Below, piece by piece: positions 1 through 7,235 of a stretch of 13,464 bases of DNA. Numbering within the stretch: position 1 is the stretch's first letter; every line of letters starts with the position of its first letter. The notes under the pieces are model-generated. The model made no database searches. It saw only the letters and a list, made by a program, of their open reading frames with translations, and was not told the origin of the DNA. Made by a program: the position numbers and the translations under genes. The DNA lies in assembly GCA_017522515.1 (NCBI GenBank), contig JAFWZH010000168.1:1-13464 (forward strand), read 5' to 3'. The stretch comes from Clostridia bacterium. GTDB lineage: Bacteria > Bacillota_A > Clostridia > UBA1212 > UBA1255.

Positions 1-1
1 C

Positions 2-202
2 AAAAAGGAAACAGGCAAAACGCCGAAGGACTTTATCAACGAAACAATAATCGGAGAAATCAAGAACGCACTGCTAACCACCGAAATGTCGCACCAGCAG
101 ATTGCCGACCGCTTTGGGTTCCCCGACCAGTCGGCATTCGGGCAATTTTTCAAGCGGCAGGAAGGAATTTCACCATCGGAGTTCAGAAAGAAATACAAGT
201 AA
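2..202 (+). CDS. AraC-family transcriptional regulator, C-terminal fragment
   Basis: The window opens inside this gene; only the last 66 codons are present, ending in TAA at 200-202. The fragment reads as the second helix-turn-helix of an AraC/XylS DNA-binding domain. It has the characteristic run QQIADRFGFPDQSAFGQFFK followed by a G-x-S-P-x-E-F-R-K-K-Y ending, the usual AraC signature, where the 'F-x-D-x-S-x-F-x-x-x-F-K' part is the most conserved. The preceding 'TGKTPKDFINE' is the linker helix. The sensor half lies outside the window, so the ligand and target genes cannot be told. It converges with the C10 peptidase gene, 55 bases away. Confidence 0.85.
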   Translation, partial: KKETGKTPKDFINETIIGEIKNALLTTEMSHQQIADRFGFPDQSAFGQFFKRQEGISPSEFRKKYK

Positions 203-204
203 AA

Positions 205-230
205 AAAAGTCCGACAAACGCCAGACTTTT
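205..230. terminator. Weak convergent terminator candidate between the AraC-type gene and the C10 peptidase gene
   Basis: Arms AAAAGTC (205-211) and GACTTTT (224-230) form an inverted repeat with a 12-base loop, and A or T runs flank it on both sides, so it could act on either strand. The stem is short and AT-rich, so this is only a candidate. Confidence 0.35.
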
Positions 231-257
231 CTGATATCGAATCAACTTATATACATT

Positions 258-1373
258 TTATTCCACGACGAATTTCACCGATTCTCTGGAATTTTCACCT
301 TCTACTTGCAAGAAATACACACCCTTTTCCAAATCAGCAACCGAAATTGTTCCGTAGGAAAAACCATTTGCAACCTCCTGTCCCAAAACATTGAAAATGG
401 AATAGTTCACTTGCTCGCCAGAAAGATTCTTCAGATAGAGGACATCGGAAACAGGATTAGGAAAAACTTCGAGAGGCTGGCTGGTGGCTTCGACAAGTGT
501 CGATGGCGTAGTCGCAGGAATTATATCCACGATAATACCTTCAATCTTTGTCCATCCGTAACCGAAACCATTAGGATCGGGAAGGTTGTACCAATTATCC
601 TTGTAACCGCCCCAACCAAAATTGATATGGAACTTACCGTCCGATTCGCGATAGCCGTCGACCACGACGTTGTGTCCGCTATTTCCTGCATTATTTTCTA
701 CGGCCAGATGTGCAGGATAACCGGCTTGCAGATTGGAGATTAAAGTAGCGTACATTTCGTCAGTTGCTTCACGGAACAACTGGCATTCGGTAAAACCAAA
801 ACGCTGATAGGCGGCAAACGCCTGGTCAACAGCAAATGTTCCCGAACCTTGCGAAGAATAAACCTGCGTGCAAGCCGTCCCACAGGCAAAAACCACAGCG
901 GCAGCCAGCATATCGGGAAGTTCTTCGTCACGCTGGAAAACGGCATCGACAGAATCAAGCAACTCGTTCAACATCGGGAACGAAGGAAACAGCAAGTTTT
1001 CCCAGTCGTCATCGATATTGTAGTTGCGACCGCCATAACGATGAGCGTAGTCGTCGCTGTCGGAAAAGCGTGTACCCTGCGTGGTGTGCAAATAATTGAG
1101 AATCTGACCCATAGCAATAGCAGGACAACCAGCAACGCTATACGAATTGTTGTTGGCAGGGTCTCGCGGACAAAGCTGATTGTATGGATAATCCTGCGTC
1201 CAGCTCGATGAAAGCATACCGTCACCTACGCGAACCGGCTGCATGGCAGAATCCGGAAATTTTACAGTTTTTAACATAGTGTCCTGCGCCCACACATTCG
1301 ATGCGCCAAACAGAACCAACGAGAAAAGAACTATCGGCTTTTCCCAAAAACGCCAAGAAAATAGAGTACTCAT
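258..1373 (-). CDS. Secreted C10 (streptopain-like) cysteine peptidase with T9SS sorting domain
   Basis: A 371-residue exported protease. Residues 1-29 form a signal peptide (hydrophobic run IVLFSLVLFGAS, cleavage after VWA before Q30). The C10 catalytic domain spans about 55-290: the nucleophile is Cys83 in SVAGCPAIAMGQ, and the catalytic His is His234 in SGHNVVVDGY, followed by the typical FHINFGWGGYKDNWYNL segment. Residues 300-371 (starting LEVFPNPVSD, ending in KGVYFLQV..SVKFVVE) are a type A T9SS C-terminal domain, so the protein should cross the outer membrane by the Por system and be surface-attached or released. Only about 25 residues separate the signal peptide from the catalytic domain, so the long inhibitory propeptide of streptococcal SpeB is missing. 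Likely substrates are host or environmental proteins; specificity cannot be told. Confidence 0.9.
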   Translation of the reverse strand: MSTLFSWRFWEKPIVLFSLVLFGASNVWAQDTMLKTVKFPDSAMQPVRVGDGMLSSSWTQDYPYNQLCPRDPANNNSYSVAGCPAIAMGQILNYLHTTQGTRFSDSDDYAHRYGGRNYNIDDDWENLLFPSFPMLNELLDSVDAVFQRDEELPDMLAAAVVFACGTACTQVYSSQGSGTFAVDQAFAAYQRFGFTECQLFREATDEMYATLISNLQAGYPAHLAVENNAGNSGHNVVVDGYRESDGKFHINFGWGGYKDNWYNLPDPNGFGYGWTKIEGIIVDIIPATTPSTLVEATSQPLEVFPNPVSDVLYLKNLSGEQVNYSIFNVLGQEVANGFSYGTISVADLEKGVYFLQVEGENSRESVKFVVE

Positions 1374-1406
1374 TTGTTCTAATATTCAACTTTATTTTAA
1401 TTGGTG

Positions 1407-1439
1407 CAAAGATAGGAATTTTTCTGATAAAAAAGCAAA
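1407..1439 (-). promoter_or_regulatory. Bacteroidota-type promoter of the C10 peptidase gene
   Basis: Read on the minus strand: TTTG (1439-1436), a 21-base spacer, then TATCTTTG (1414-1407), an exact match to the Bacteroidota -33/-7 consensus TTTG...TAnnTTTG. It predicts a leader of roughly 25-30 bases before the ATG at 1373. No strong Shine-Dalgarno is visible, which is normal in this phylum. Confidence 0.75.
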
Positions 1440-1456
1440 CACCTAATATTATGAAC

Positions 1457-1482
1457 AAAAAAAGGGGTTCCGAAGAACCCCC
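1457..1482 (-). terminator. Intrinsic terminator of the MFS transporter gene
   Basis: On the minus strand this reads GGGGTTC-TTCG-GAACCCC followed by seven T (1463-1457): a 7-bp GC-rich stem, the very stable UUCG tetraloop and a U tract, starting about 23 bases after the MFS stop codon. It separates the transporter from the C10 peptidase promoter just downstream. Confidence 0.9.
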
Positions 1483-1504
1483 AAAATAAAAATATGGAAA
1501 AAAA

Positions 1505-3112
1505 CTATTTAATGTTCGGTTCTTCAAGTCCGAGACCTTTCTTCTTGTCAACGCCCTTGAGGATGATACCGAGGATGAACGAAGCAACACCAAGACAAGC
1601 CAACATTACGAGAGGCCATGTGTAGTCGAATGCAACAGGGTCGGTAACACCTGGATTTGTGCTGTCTAGAACCTTACCTATTAATAATGGGAACAACCAG
1701 AGACCGATGTTCTGAATCCAGAAGATAAGTGCGTATGCAGAACCGATAATCTTTTCGTCAACCAGCTTTGGAACGCTTGGCCACAAAGCAGCAGGTACCA
1801 ACGAGAACGAAGCGCCGAGAACGAGGATTGTAACGTATGCTACAATAGTTCCACCAACTGCACTGCCCTTGAACATCGGGAGGATGAATGCAAATGTGAG
1901 GTGGCAAAGGATAAGCAGCAACGAACCAATCATAAGCATTGAAGCAGCCTTACCCTTCTTATCAACATAACCGCCAAGTATAGGAGTAATTGCAACAGCG
2001 AGAAGTGGGAATACTGCGAAGATTGTTTCGGCAGTACCTCTCATGTAGCCCATGTAGCAGTAAACAACGAGAGCAACAACAGCGATTGCCATCAAACCAA
2101 TCTTCAAGCCCTTGTTCTTCATAAAGTTGCTGGTGAATGCGCAAACGGCAACAACAAGCATAATTGCATACTGGATGAAAGTGACAGTTTCGCTAGCCCA
2201 GAAGCCTTCGCCAGGAGTCAAGGTCAAGTTGCACTGCAACATATTTACAGCATACTTCTGGAACGGGAAGATTGCTGAGTAGTAAAGAACGCAGAGGAGA
2301 GCAACAAGCCAGAAACCACCGCTCTTCAAAATCTTTCCAATATCGGAAATCTTGAATGGGTCATCCTTTTCTTCTGCCTCGCCGGTCTGAGCGTCAAGTT
2401 TCTTATCCATGAAGAAATATACAACGAACATTATCAAGGCAATGCAAAGCAATACAACGCCGAATGCCACAGAACGCGAAACATCGATGTTTCCACCGAG
2501 CTTTGCGAAGAACGGCGAGAAAATCATACAGGTTGCAACGCCCAAACGAGCCAATGCCATTTCGGAACCCATTGCCATTGCGGTCTCACGACCCTTGAAC
2601 CACTTAACGATACCTCTTGAAACAGTGATACCACCCATTTCGGTACCGCAACCGAAAATCATGAAGCCGATTGCAGCAAGCTTAGCCGAAGCAGGCATAC
2701 CTTCGTAGAATGGAGAAACGCCAAGTTCGTCGAAACCTGGGATGTAATTCAAGTGATTAGTAAACCATTCCTCAACGCCGCTTCCGATAAACGATTCGGA
2801 TACTGCATAGTACTGGATTCCAGCACCTACGAGCATTACCAAACCCGAAAGCACAGCTGTAAAGCGTACGCCCATCTTGTCGAGGATGATACCAGCGAAA
2901 ATCAGGAAGAATACGAACACATTAAGGAAAGTTTCAGCACCCTGCATGGTACCGAAAGCAGTGGAATCCCATCCGCGTTCCGACATCATCAAGTCCTTAA
3001 TAGGCGACAGAATGTCCATAAAGATGTATGAACAGAACATCGCCAGAGCCAACAACAGCAATGCAAGCCAGCGCATGGTCGCATTGTCTCTCAATGTAAG
3101 TTTTTCTGACAT
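1505..3112 (-). CDS. MFS transporter, MFSD1-like
   Basis: A 535-residue polytopic inner-membrane protein of the major facilitator superfamily. About 12 hydrophobic helices can be counted, starting at residues 14-34 (WLALLLLALAMFCSYIFMD). The loop after the second helix carries DKMGVRFT, the MFS motif-A position, with a second copy-like DKKGKAA in the C-terminal half. The stretch LVPAALWPSVPKLVDEKIIG followed by a WIQNIGL helix is like the MFSD1-type branch (ALWP-x-V...G-x-A...QN-x-GL), whose animal member carries dipeptides; substrate transfer to this bacterial protein is not safe. A charged loop (about 240-255, EAEEKDDP) separates the halves. It is a single-gene unit with its own terminator. 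The ATG is supported by the hydrophilic N-terminus MSEKLTLRDN just before helix 1. Confidence 0.85.
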   Translation of the reverse strand: MSEKLTLRDNATMRWLALLLLALAMFCSYIFMDILSPIKDLMMSERGWDSTAFGTMQGAETFLNVFVFFLIFAGIILDKMGVRFTAVLSGLVMLVGAGIQYYAVSESFIGSGVEEWFTNHLNYIPGFDELGVSPFYEGMPASAKLAAIGFMIFGCGTEMGGITVSRGIVKWFKGRETAMAMGSEMALARLGVATCMIFSPFFAKLGGNIDVSRSVAFGVVLLCIALIMFVVYFFMDKKLDAQTGEAEEKDDPFKISDIGKILKSGGFWLVALLCVLYYSAIFPFQKYAVNMLQCNLTLTPGEGFWASETVTFIQYAIMLVVAVCAFTSNFMKNKGLKIGLMAIAVVALVVYCYMGYMRGTAETIFAVFPLLAVAITPILGGYVDKKGKAASMLMIGSLLLILCHLTFAFILPMFKGSAVGGTIVAYVTILVLGASFSLVPAALWPSVPKLVDEKIIGSAYALIFWIQNIGLWLFPLLIGKVLDSTNPGVTDPVAFDYTWPLVMLACLGVASFILGIILKGVDKKKGLGLEEPNIK

Positions 3113-3143
3113 AACTATTATCTATTTAAAATTTATTTGACCG

Positions 3144-3151
3144 CAAATTTA
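3144..3151 (-). promoter_or_regulatory. Candidate -7 element for the MFS gene
   Basis: The minus strand reads TAAATTTG, an exact match to TAnnTTTG, 31 bases upstream of the ATG at 3112. A -33 TTTG at 19-21 bases is not present (only ATTG at 17 bases), so the call rests on the -7 half alone. Confidence 0.45.
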
Positions 3152-3406
3152 CTAAAAAATCCGCATGGCAATTATTTTTTTGAAAAATGTTGAACCGAAC
3201 ATTTATTAATCACAAATATATCAACAAGATACACTTACAAATTATTCCAATTTATATTTTGAACTGCAAAATTTTCTCAAAATTTATATTTCAAAATGTA
3301 AAAAATTAAAGATTTTTATAGTTGAAACTAAAAAACCAAATACAGTACAATTATAATATTCTATTTATCAATAATTTACAAACATTCATCACGCACATAT
3401 ATTTTA

Positions 3407-3430
3407 AGACGTTGCACGCAACGTCTCTAC
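3407..3430. repeat. Dispersed palindromic repeat, copy 1
   Basis: A perfect 9-bp-arm palindrome AGACGTTGCACGCAACGTCT (3407-3426) plus CTAC. The same 24 bases recur at 11204-11227. Between the MFS and flavodiiron genes, 3113-3639 contains no credible gene; it is AT-rich apart from this palindrome and the two GC-rich repeats that follow. Palindromes of this GACGTTGC..GCAACGTC form are, as far as I know, common intergenic repeats in several phyla; function is unknown. Confidence 0.8.
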
Positions 3431-3530
3431 TGTCGCGACGCGCCACGACACAACAGACGCTAAATTTTGCGTTACAAATCAATAATCACAAAAATTGTAC
3501 CGTCGCGGCGCGCCACGACACAACAGACGC
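3431..3530. repeat. Two copies of a GC-rich imperfect palindrome, 70 bases apart
   Basis: Copies at 3431-3460 and 3501-3530 share a core GTCGCGRCGCGCCACGAC followed by ACAACAGACGC. The core is an imperfect inverted repeat, about 8-bp arms with mismatches. Related cores occur four times at 11253-11358. The GC richness contrasts sharply with the surrounding AT-rich spacer, as expected of small dispersed repeats of the REP/MITE kind. Confidence 0.75.
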
Positions 3531-3581
3531 AATCCTATAAATCAAAACATTAAAAACAATTTTAAAATTATTGAAATAATT

Positions 3582-3614
3582 TTTGTCTATCTCTCAACTA
3601 AAATATTATCTTTG
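3582..3614 (+). promoter_or_regulatory. Bacteroidota-type promoter of the flavodiiron-rubredoxin operon
   Basis: TTTG (3582-3585), a 21-base spacer, then TATCTTTG (3607-3614): both halves match the phylum consensus exactly, and the spacing is the same as at the C10 peptidase promoter. It lies 25 bases before the ATG at 3640. Confidence 0.8.
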
Positions 3615-3639
3615 CTTTTCGATACAAAATAGATAACAT

Positions 3640-4836
3640 ATGAACAATGCAAGAAAAATAGGCGAAGATTTGTACTGGATTGGTGCAAGCGACCGCAGAA
3701 TCAACCTGTTTGAAAACATAATGCCAGTTCCGCAGGGCGTATCGTACAACGCATACCTGCTGAAGGACGAAAAAAATGTACTCATCGACACATCCGACAA
3801 TTCGGTTTCGGAACAATTCTTTGAGAACCTCTATTCGCTTGTCGGCGACAACGAAAAGCTCGACTATATAATCGTAAACCACGTAGAACCAGACCACAGT
3901 TCGCTGCTTTGCCGCACCGCCTACGAATACCCCGAAGCAAAAATCATCTGCAGTGCACAGGCACAGAAGATGATTCTGCAGTTCTTCGACTGCATAGAAA
4001 CAGACCGCTTCATTACCGTAAAGGAAGGCGACAAGATGAGTTTCGGCAAGCACGAATTCACTTTCTGCACCGCGCCTATGGTTCACTGGCCAGAAGTAAT
4101 TGTCAGCTACGATATTACAACCAAGACTTTGTTTTCGGCAGATGCATTCGGCACATTCAAGGCTCTGAACGGCAACCTTTTCGCCGATGAAGTCAACTTC
4201 GACCGCGACTGGCTCGACGAAGCTCGTCGCTACTACACCAACATCGTTGGCAAATACGGCACACAGGTACAGAACCTTCTGAAAAAGGCTTCCGCATTGG
4301 AAATAAAGATGTTATGCCCGCTTCACGGACCAATCTGGCGCGAAAATATCGGCTATTTCGTTGACAAGTACGACAAATGGAGCCGCTACGAAGCCGAGGA
4401 CGATACCATATTAATAATATATGGCTCGCTGTACGGTCACACAGAATCGGCTGCCAACATTGTCGCTTCACGCCTTGCCGAAGCCGGACAAAAAAACATT
4501 GCAATGTACGACGCATCGGTTACACATCCGTCCTACCTGCTTTCGGAAGCATTCCGCTGCCGCAGGATTGTAATCCTATCGTCCACCTACAATGCCGAAG
4601 TATATACGCCAGTAAAGATTTTCATCGACGAGATGAAATCGCACAACCTGCAGAACCGCGTGTTTGCCGTAGCCGAAAACGGCACCTGGGCACCGACGGC
4701 AGGAAAGCAGATGCGTGAAATGCTGGCATTCAACAACAATGTCATCACCGACACCACGCTCACAATCAAGTCGGCATTGAACGAAAGCCAGAAGGACAGC
4801 GTTGACAAATTTGTAAATGAGATTTTGAACAAATAA
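3640..4836 (+). CDS. fprA: Flavodiiron protein (O2/NO reductase, FprA type)
   Basis: A 398-residue cytoplasmic enzyme that reduces O2 to water and/or NO to N2O using electrons from rubredoxin. Residues 1-250 are a metallo-beta-lactamase-like domain with diiron ligands His81, Glu83, Asp85 and His86 (NHVEPDHSS), His149 (PMVHWPE), Asp168 (FSADAFG) and His229 (CPLHGPIW). Residues about 255-398 are a flavodoxin domain with the FMN phosphate loop [12 protein letters not shown]. Length and domain order match the two-domain class A family. A rubredoxin gene follows after 26 bases, and an Hrb-type reductase lies further downstream at 11578, so both plausible electron donors are close by. O2 versus NO preference cannot be read from the sequence. 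Confidence 0.95.
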   Translation: MNNARKIGEDLYWIGASDRRINLFENIMPVPQGVSYNAYLLKDEKNVLIDTSDNSVSEQFFENLYSLVGDNEKLDYIIVNHVEPDHSSLLCRTAYEYPEAKIICSAQAQKMILQFFDCIETDRFITVKEGDKMSFGKHEFTFCTAPMVHWPEVIVSYDITTKTLFSADAFGTFKALNGNLFADEVNFDRDWLDEARRYYTNIVGKYGTQVQNLLKKASALEIKMLCPLHGPIWRENIGYFVDKYDKWSRYEAEDDTILIIYGSLYGHTESAANIVASRLAEAGQKNIAMYDASVTHPSYLLSEAFRCRRIVILSSTYNAEVYTPVKIFIDEMKSHNLQNRVFAVAENGTWAPTAGKQMREMLAFNNNVITDTTLTIKSALNESQKDSVDKFVNEILNK

Positions 4837-4862
4837 TTACTAACCCTAAAACAGACACGAAT

Positions 4863-5021
4863 ATGAAGAAGTATGTTTGTAAGATTTGCGGATATGTTTA
4901 CGACCCGACAGCAGGTGACCCAGACGGCAAAATAGCTCCGGGAACCGCATTCGAAGACTTGCCGGACGACTGGACTTGCCCTCTCTGCGGAGTTGGAAAG
5001 GAAGACTTTGAAGAAGAATAG
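4863..5021 (+). CDS. Rubredoxin
   Basis: A 52-residue electron carrier with one FeS4 centre, too short for most ORF lists. The ligands are Cys6 and Cys9 (CKICGYVYD) and Cys39 and Cys42 (CPLCGVGK), with the usual [20 protein letters not shown] segment between them, where the family has a P-G-T-x-F turn. The ATG is preceded by CACGAAT, and the gene follows the flavodiiron gene by 26 bases, so the two are cotranscribed and this is its probable direct electron donor. The bidirectional terminator at 5041-5079 ends the operon. Confidence 0.95.
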   Translation: MKKYVCKICGYVYDPTAGDPDGKIAPGTAFEDLPDDWTCPLCGVGKEDFEEE

Positions 5022-5040
5022 TCAGCGAAGAAACTAAAAG

Positions 5041-5079
5041 AAAAACAAGGCATAATCGTGATGGTTATGCCTTGTTTTT
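5041..5079. terminator. Bidirectional intrinsic terminator between the rubredoxin gene and the defence-like operon
   Basis: A perfect 15-bp stem AAAAACAAGGCATAA (5041-5055) / TTATGCCTTGTTTTT (5065-5079) with a 9-base loop. T runs follow on the plus strand (TTTTTGTTGTTT) and on the minus strand (TTTTTCTTTTAGTTT), so it can end the fprA-rubredoxin operon and the converging five-gene operon whose last stop is at 5213. The 130 bases between 5080 and 5212 hold no gene. Confidence 0.9.
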
Positions 5080-5212
5080 GTTGTTTATCTAATCCTAATG
5101 TAATCATAAAGTTAGCAGCGAGTGTTTTTTTAGAATAAATGGCGGTGAGTCATTTTTTTTGAAGGGTTAGCGCCGAGAATTTTGGAGAATTTTTTACTAG
5201 TTAACTCGCGAA

Positions 5213-6490
5213 TCAATCAATTAAATAGTCTTTTATTTCCAGTAGCTCTTGTTCGTCATATTCTTTCAACATTGAATAATAGGCAAGATACGGAACCGAT
5301 TTTTTGAAATGCTCTATTATCAATCTACTATTATTGATTAGTTCCTCATTTGAGGTTATGAAATCAAAAATAAAAATTACTGTGTAATTTCCTTCATCTA
5401 TAGTCTCATTTAGAGTACTATAATTATACCATTTATAATTGGATTCATCTAGTAGAGTTCTAAAATATTTATAATGATAATTATAAGTTATTTTAGGCCA
5501 ATTTTTTTTACTCTTGTCAATAAACACAACAAGCAAATCTCCTTCATTTTTGTCTTTCAAAACCTGAACGACATTGAATATTTGCTTATATTCAGAGTCA
5601 TAGAAATGTCGTATTCGTTTTTTTAAATCAATTATTTGATCTAAATTACTTTTAAATTCATTCGTTTGCTTTTCTATAAGACACGAACAAAAACTTTTAC
5701 AGAACCCTTGCCATATTTTAAATTCAGATTCCTCTATATTTCCTGTTCTTATTGGTTTTTTGAATTTTACTTCATATATATATTTACCATCGTATGGACG
5801 TTCTTTGCCAAGAATCTCCCTATATTCTGCACAAAATTTATTTTGTTTCTTCTCCCATCCATCATACCCCTTGCTATCATTGTATATTATTTGTAATTCC
5901 TCAATATTCTTTTGATTTCTAATAACATCTTGTGCATTAGGTATATGGTCGTTCCGTATGTCACAAAAAGTCTTATAGCCATCTGGATATGTGCGTATTA
6001 TTTTCGTTTCCTCATCTCGAATCCTTTCTCTTGCTTCCCAATTAGTTATAGGTTCAGAATCAATTAATCTAAGCTCATCAAGCAACATTGAATTTATCAT
6101 AGCATTAATTTTCTTGTCCTGAGAACTAAATACATCCACTCTTTTATAATAGCAGTTCCTTTTTTTTACATCGCAAATAAACTCATCTACAAAATCTTCG
6201 ATAGCGGATGGATACACACAAGCAAGCGCCTTGATTTTTTCCTTTAACCTATCCCAATCATCCCAATCACCTTTTTCTACTGATAAAATTCTTTTTCTAT
6301 CTTCAATACTTAAGTTTTTTGTAGAATCTGGCGCATACTCTTTGTTTAGTAATGCAGGAATAAGTGAACTATAAATCCTTAAGATTTCTGACAAATAATT
6401 ATTAGTTCTATTTTTTTTCTTAACATAATAAATAATAGCAGCTAATACAATAACAAAAAAAAGTAAAATGACTATACCGATGCTATCCAT
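5213..6490 (-). CDS. Membrane-anchored protein of unknown family, last gene of the defence-like operon
   Basis: I do not recognise this 425-residue protein. Residues 3-23 (IGIVILLFFVIVLAAIIYY) form one membrane helix followed by KKKNR, predicting a cytoplasmic body. Three related stretches can be seen around Trp76/Trp79 (GDWDDWDRLKEKIKAL, then VYPSAIEDF), Trp151 (NWEARERIRDEETKII, then TYPDGYKTF) and Trp212 (GYDGWEKKQNKFCAEY), spaced 60-75 residues: a degenerate internal repeat of aromatic-led helices. The C-terminal part (about 315-425) has alternating hydrophobic strands (LLVVFIDKS, YTVIFIFDF) and many Tyr/Trp. No nuclease, helicase or NTPase motif is visible. The ATG overlaps the end of the MotB-like gene by 8 bases, so expression is coupled; it probably works with the motor at the inner membrane. 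It holds the operon place of a Zorya effector but resembles none that I know. Confidence 0.8.
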   Translation of the reverse strand: MDSIGIVILLFFVIVLAAIIYYVKKKNRTNNYLSEILRIYSSLIPALLNKEYAPDSTKNLSIEDRKRILSVEKGDWDDWDRLKEKIKALACVYPSAIEDFVDEFICDVKKRNCYYKRVDVFSSQDKKINAMINSMLLDELRLIDSEPITNWEARERIRDEETKIIRTYPDGYKTFCDIRNDHIPNAQDVIRNQKNIEELQIIYNDSKGYDGWEKKQNKFCAEYREILGKERPYDGKYIYEVKFKKPIRTGNIEESEFKIWQGFCKSFCSCLIEKQTNEFKSNLDQIIDLKKRIRHFYDSEYKQIFNVVQVLKDKNEGDLLVVFIDKSKKNWPKITYNYHYKYFRTLLDESNYKWYNYSTLNETIDEGNYTVIFIFDFITSNEELINNSRLIIEHFKKSVPYLAYYSMLKEYDEQELLEIKDYLID

Positions 6491-7232
6491 TAGAACTCTC
6501 CTCTTTTTTATTCGGTCTGTTTATCTTGGGTATTATTTGTATTATAAACCTTTTGTTATAATCTTCAACATTTTGGTCTCTGTTGTTACCATTAAAACCA
6601 CTGCCTGCGATAATCACTTCAGTATTAAATTTCCTAAAATCTAAGCCATTTTTTAGCCATCTCATATATAAAGCCAGCGCTCTATTATAGCTTAGCCGAT
6701 ACATTTCAACATCGTCAGGATTATATCGTCCAGATTTTAAATCTTCCCATTTTATAGCAGCATTACCCTCTATAACCATTTGATATTTAAAATCACCATT
6801 GCTATTTAATGAATCTAATACTGAATATATTTCTTCTCCGACCTTATCAACAATTTCTTCATATTTCGGATCAATATCGTATTGGTTTGGAAAAAAAATT
6901 TCTTTATTCTGAAAGTCCTTGGCATAAAACATCTTTTTTTCTGCATCATATTCAAGAGAAGTCGATTGGCTTAAAATTTTGAATTGCTCTTCTAATTGCA
7001 ATATGCTATTTAATTGTATATTTGTAGCATTAACACTATCTAATGTACCACTTAAACTGTCTATTATTTCCTCACTGTTTACTAATTTGTTTTCGCATTC
7101 ATGTAATTCAACATTTAAAATTCCTACTCTAACCATACAAATAATAAACAGGACTAGCATAACGAAGAATAAACTTGTCATTAAGTCGGAATAACTTGTC
7201 CAAAATGGATCCTTTTGCTTTATTTTTGCCAT
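6483..7232 (-). CDS. MotB/OmpA-like (ZorB-like) stator protein
   Basis: A 249-residue protein with the layout of MotB and ZorB: a short cytoplasmic N-terminus, one membrane helix (about 13-36), a periplasmic linker helix, and an OmpA-like peptidoglycan-binding domain. The helix begins PFWTSYSDLMTSLFFVMLVL; Asp16 in W-x-x-Y-x-D-L-M-T is at the position of the MotB ion-translocating Asp. A coiled linker spans about 40-90. The C-terminal domain (about 105-240) shows MVIEGNAA, then SYNRALALYMRWL, then NKRFIIQIIP, matching the OmpA pattern I-E-G-H-x-D...S...RA...N-R-x-x-I, although the usual His-Asp is replaced by Asn-Ala. It should plug and anchor the complex to the cell wall, with the upstream MotA-like protein as partner. 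Genes are 3 bases apart. Confidence 0.85.
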   Translation of the reverse strand: MAKIKQKDPFWTSYSDLMTSLFFVMLVLFIICMVRVGILNVELHECENKLVNSEEIIDSLSGTLDSVNATNIQLNSILQLEEQFKILSQSTSLEYDAEKKMFYAKDFQNKEIFFPNQYDIDPKYEEIVDKVGEEIYSVLDSLNSNGDFKYQMVIEGNAAIKWEDLKSGRYNPDDVEMYRLSYNRALALYMRWLKNGLDFRKFNTEVIIAGSGFNGNNRDQNVEDYNKRFIIQIIPKINRPNKKEESSNG

Positions 7233-7235
7233 ATA

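Noticed and set aside
102..743. 213-codon plus-strand open frame
   Set aside because: It is antisense to the well-supported C10 peptidase and overlaps the AraC-type gene end; no domain pattern.
3322..3540. 72-codon plus-strand open frame between the MFS and fprA genes
   Set aside because: It runs through the palindromic repeats, has low-complexity AT-driven residues and no start signal.
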